Shown: positions 63,502 to 64,000 of the stretch, piece after piece | Position numbering within the stretch: position 1 is the first letter of the stretch | Layout: every line of letters begins with the position of its first letter | Assembly: GCF_000423705.1 (NCBI RefSeq) | Contig: NZ_AUIM01000004.1 | Span: forward strand, 496,001 to 560,000 | DNA: 64,000 nucleotides | Origin: Stappia stellulata DSM 5886 | GTDB taxonomy: Bacteria > Pseudomonadota > Alphaproteobacteria > Rhizobiales > Stappiaceae | Reading direction: 5' to 3' | Made by a program: the position numbers and the translations under genes | Notes under the pieces: model-generated | Seen by the model: the letters and a program-made list of their open reading frames with translations, nothing else | What the model was told of the DNA's origin: nothing | Database searches by the model: none

Positions 63502-64000
63502 TTACTCCTCGGCTGACAACCAGCTCCTGATGCGATTCTCGAACGCCTCGATGACGATCTCGTCCTTGATTTCCTCAACGGCCTCGGACAGGAACGCCAA
63601 CACGAGCAAGGTGCGGGCCTCCTTTTCCGGAATGCCGCGCGCACGGAGATAGAACAGGAGATCCTCGTCGATTTGACCGCTGGTTGCACCATGCGCGCAT
63701 TGCACGTCATCGGCAAAGATTTCCAGCTCGGGCTTGAGCGACATGTCCGCATTTTCCGACAGCAGAAGCGACTGGGTCATCATCTGCCCGTCGGTCTTCT
63801 GCGCATGCGGGCGCACGATGATCTTGCCCTGGAAAACGCCCTTGGCTCCATCGTCGACCACCGTCTTGAAAATCTCGCGGCTTTCGCAATGGGGGACCGC
63901 GTGATCAACGACCAGGGTCTGGTCGACATGCTGCCGGTCGCGCACCATGGTGATCCCGAGCAGGTCGGCACGCGCATTCTCGCCTTCAAAAGCGACGAAA
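63502..64000 (-). CDS. sufD: Fe-S cluster assembly protein SufD, C-terminal part
   Basis: About 166 C-terminal residues; the upstream part is cut by the window end and no start is visible. It contains the SufD beta-helix segments GITMVRDRQHVDQTLVVDH, VFQGKIIVRPHAQKTDGQM and ADDVQCAHGATSGQIDEDLLFYLRARG, with the conserved Cys-x-His-Gly. SufD is part of the SufBCD scaffold. It lies immediately before sufS. The order sufD-sufS-sufT-sufA is typical of alphaproteobacteria. Confidence 0.95.
   Translation of the reverse strand, partial: FVAFEGENARADLLGITMVRDRQHVDQTLVVDHAVPHCESREIFKTVVDDGAKGVFQGKIIVRPHAQKTDGQMMTQSLLLSENADMSLKPELEIFADDVQCAHGATSGQIDEDLLFYLRARGIPEKEARTLLVLAFLSEAVEEIKDEIVIEAFENRIRSWLSAEE

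Noticed and set aside
1-64000. Mobile elements, CRISPR arrays, toxin-antitoxin pairs, phage or secondary-metabolite genes
   Set aside because: I looked for transposase or integrase motifs, regularly spaced repeats, att-like duplications and cluster signatures and found none. The two tRNA-Asp genes are not flanked by an integrase.

Overview
The window is GC-rich alphaproteobacterial chromosome. The gene content points to the Hyphomicrobiales/Rhizobiales, probably a Stappia/Roseibium-like lineage. The support is the yajC-secD-secF-Mth938-phytoene synthase-like order, the PopZ homologue, an ExoR-like Sel1 protein, the argS-SPOR-nagZ-scpA-scpB-tatABC-serS-surE-pcm-M23 order, and an alphaproteobacterial-style nuo operon with a C-terminally extended NuoE. 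The genus is inferred from synteny only. I see no insertion sequence, prophage, integrase, CRISPR array or rRNA; this is mostly core genome.

Layout. 1-4564 (minus): protein-export operon yajC-secD-secF, followed by two proteins related to mitochondrial complex I assembly factors (NDUFAF3-like and NDUFAF6-like), then the start of a secreted protein cut by the window edge. 4813-6868 (plus): a DUF815 AAA ATPase and an alpha/beta hydrolase. 6887-13960 (minus): DUF2155 protein, valS, popZ with a clear terminator, a TolC-type outer-membrane channel and a divergent Pcm-like methyltransferase. 14517-14846 (plus): NIPSNAP protein. 14910-34076 (minus): a ~19 kb tightly packed run nuoA-N, birA, rnj, methylmalonyl-CoA epimerase and DUF1467. 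The nuo operon carries two extra genes: a GFA-family zinc protein between nuoC and nuoD, and a small two-helix membrane protein between nuoH and nuoI. 34083-35131 is about 1 kb without a recognisable gene. 35132-35331: two identical tRNA-Asp genes with a good promoter. 35521-50787 (minus): a second long unit dgt, argS, SPOR protein, nagZ, scpA, scpB, an orphan ABC ATPase, tatA, tatB, tatC, serS, surE, pcm and a LysM/LytM lipoprotein, ending at a strong terminator. 51016-61111 is mixed: erpA-like, xth, small secreted proteins, exoR-like, parE, sulfotransferase-like, YqaA-like, an RhlE-type helicase with a promoter, and a diguanylate cyclase. 61282-64000 (minus): suf genes sufD (partial), sufS, sufT and sufA.

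How they fit together. Complex I, its probable assembly-factor homologues, the Sec export motor and two Fe-S delivery routes (SUF and an ErpA-like carrier) lie within 64 kb, which makes a coherent respiration and biogenesis neighbourhood. The second operon joins translation (argS, serS), chromosome condensation (scpAB), wall recycling and division (nagZ, SPOR, LytM factor) and twin-arginine export.

Nothing here is convincingly a wholly new system. The best leads are the two unexplained genes inside the nuo operon, the paired NDUFAF3/NDUFAF6-like genes beside secDF, and several small uncharacterised envelope proteins.
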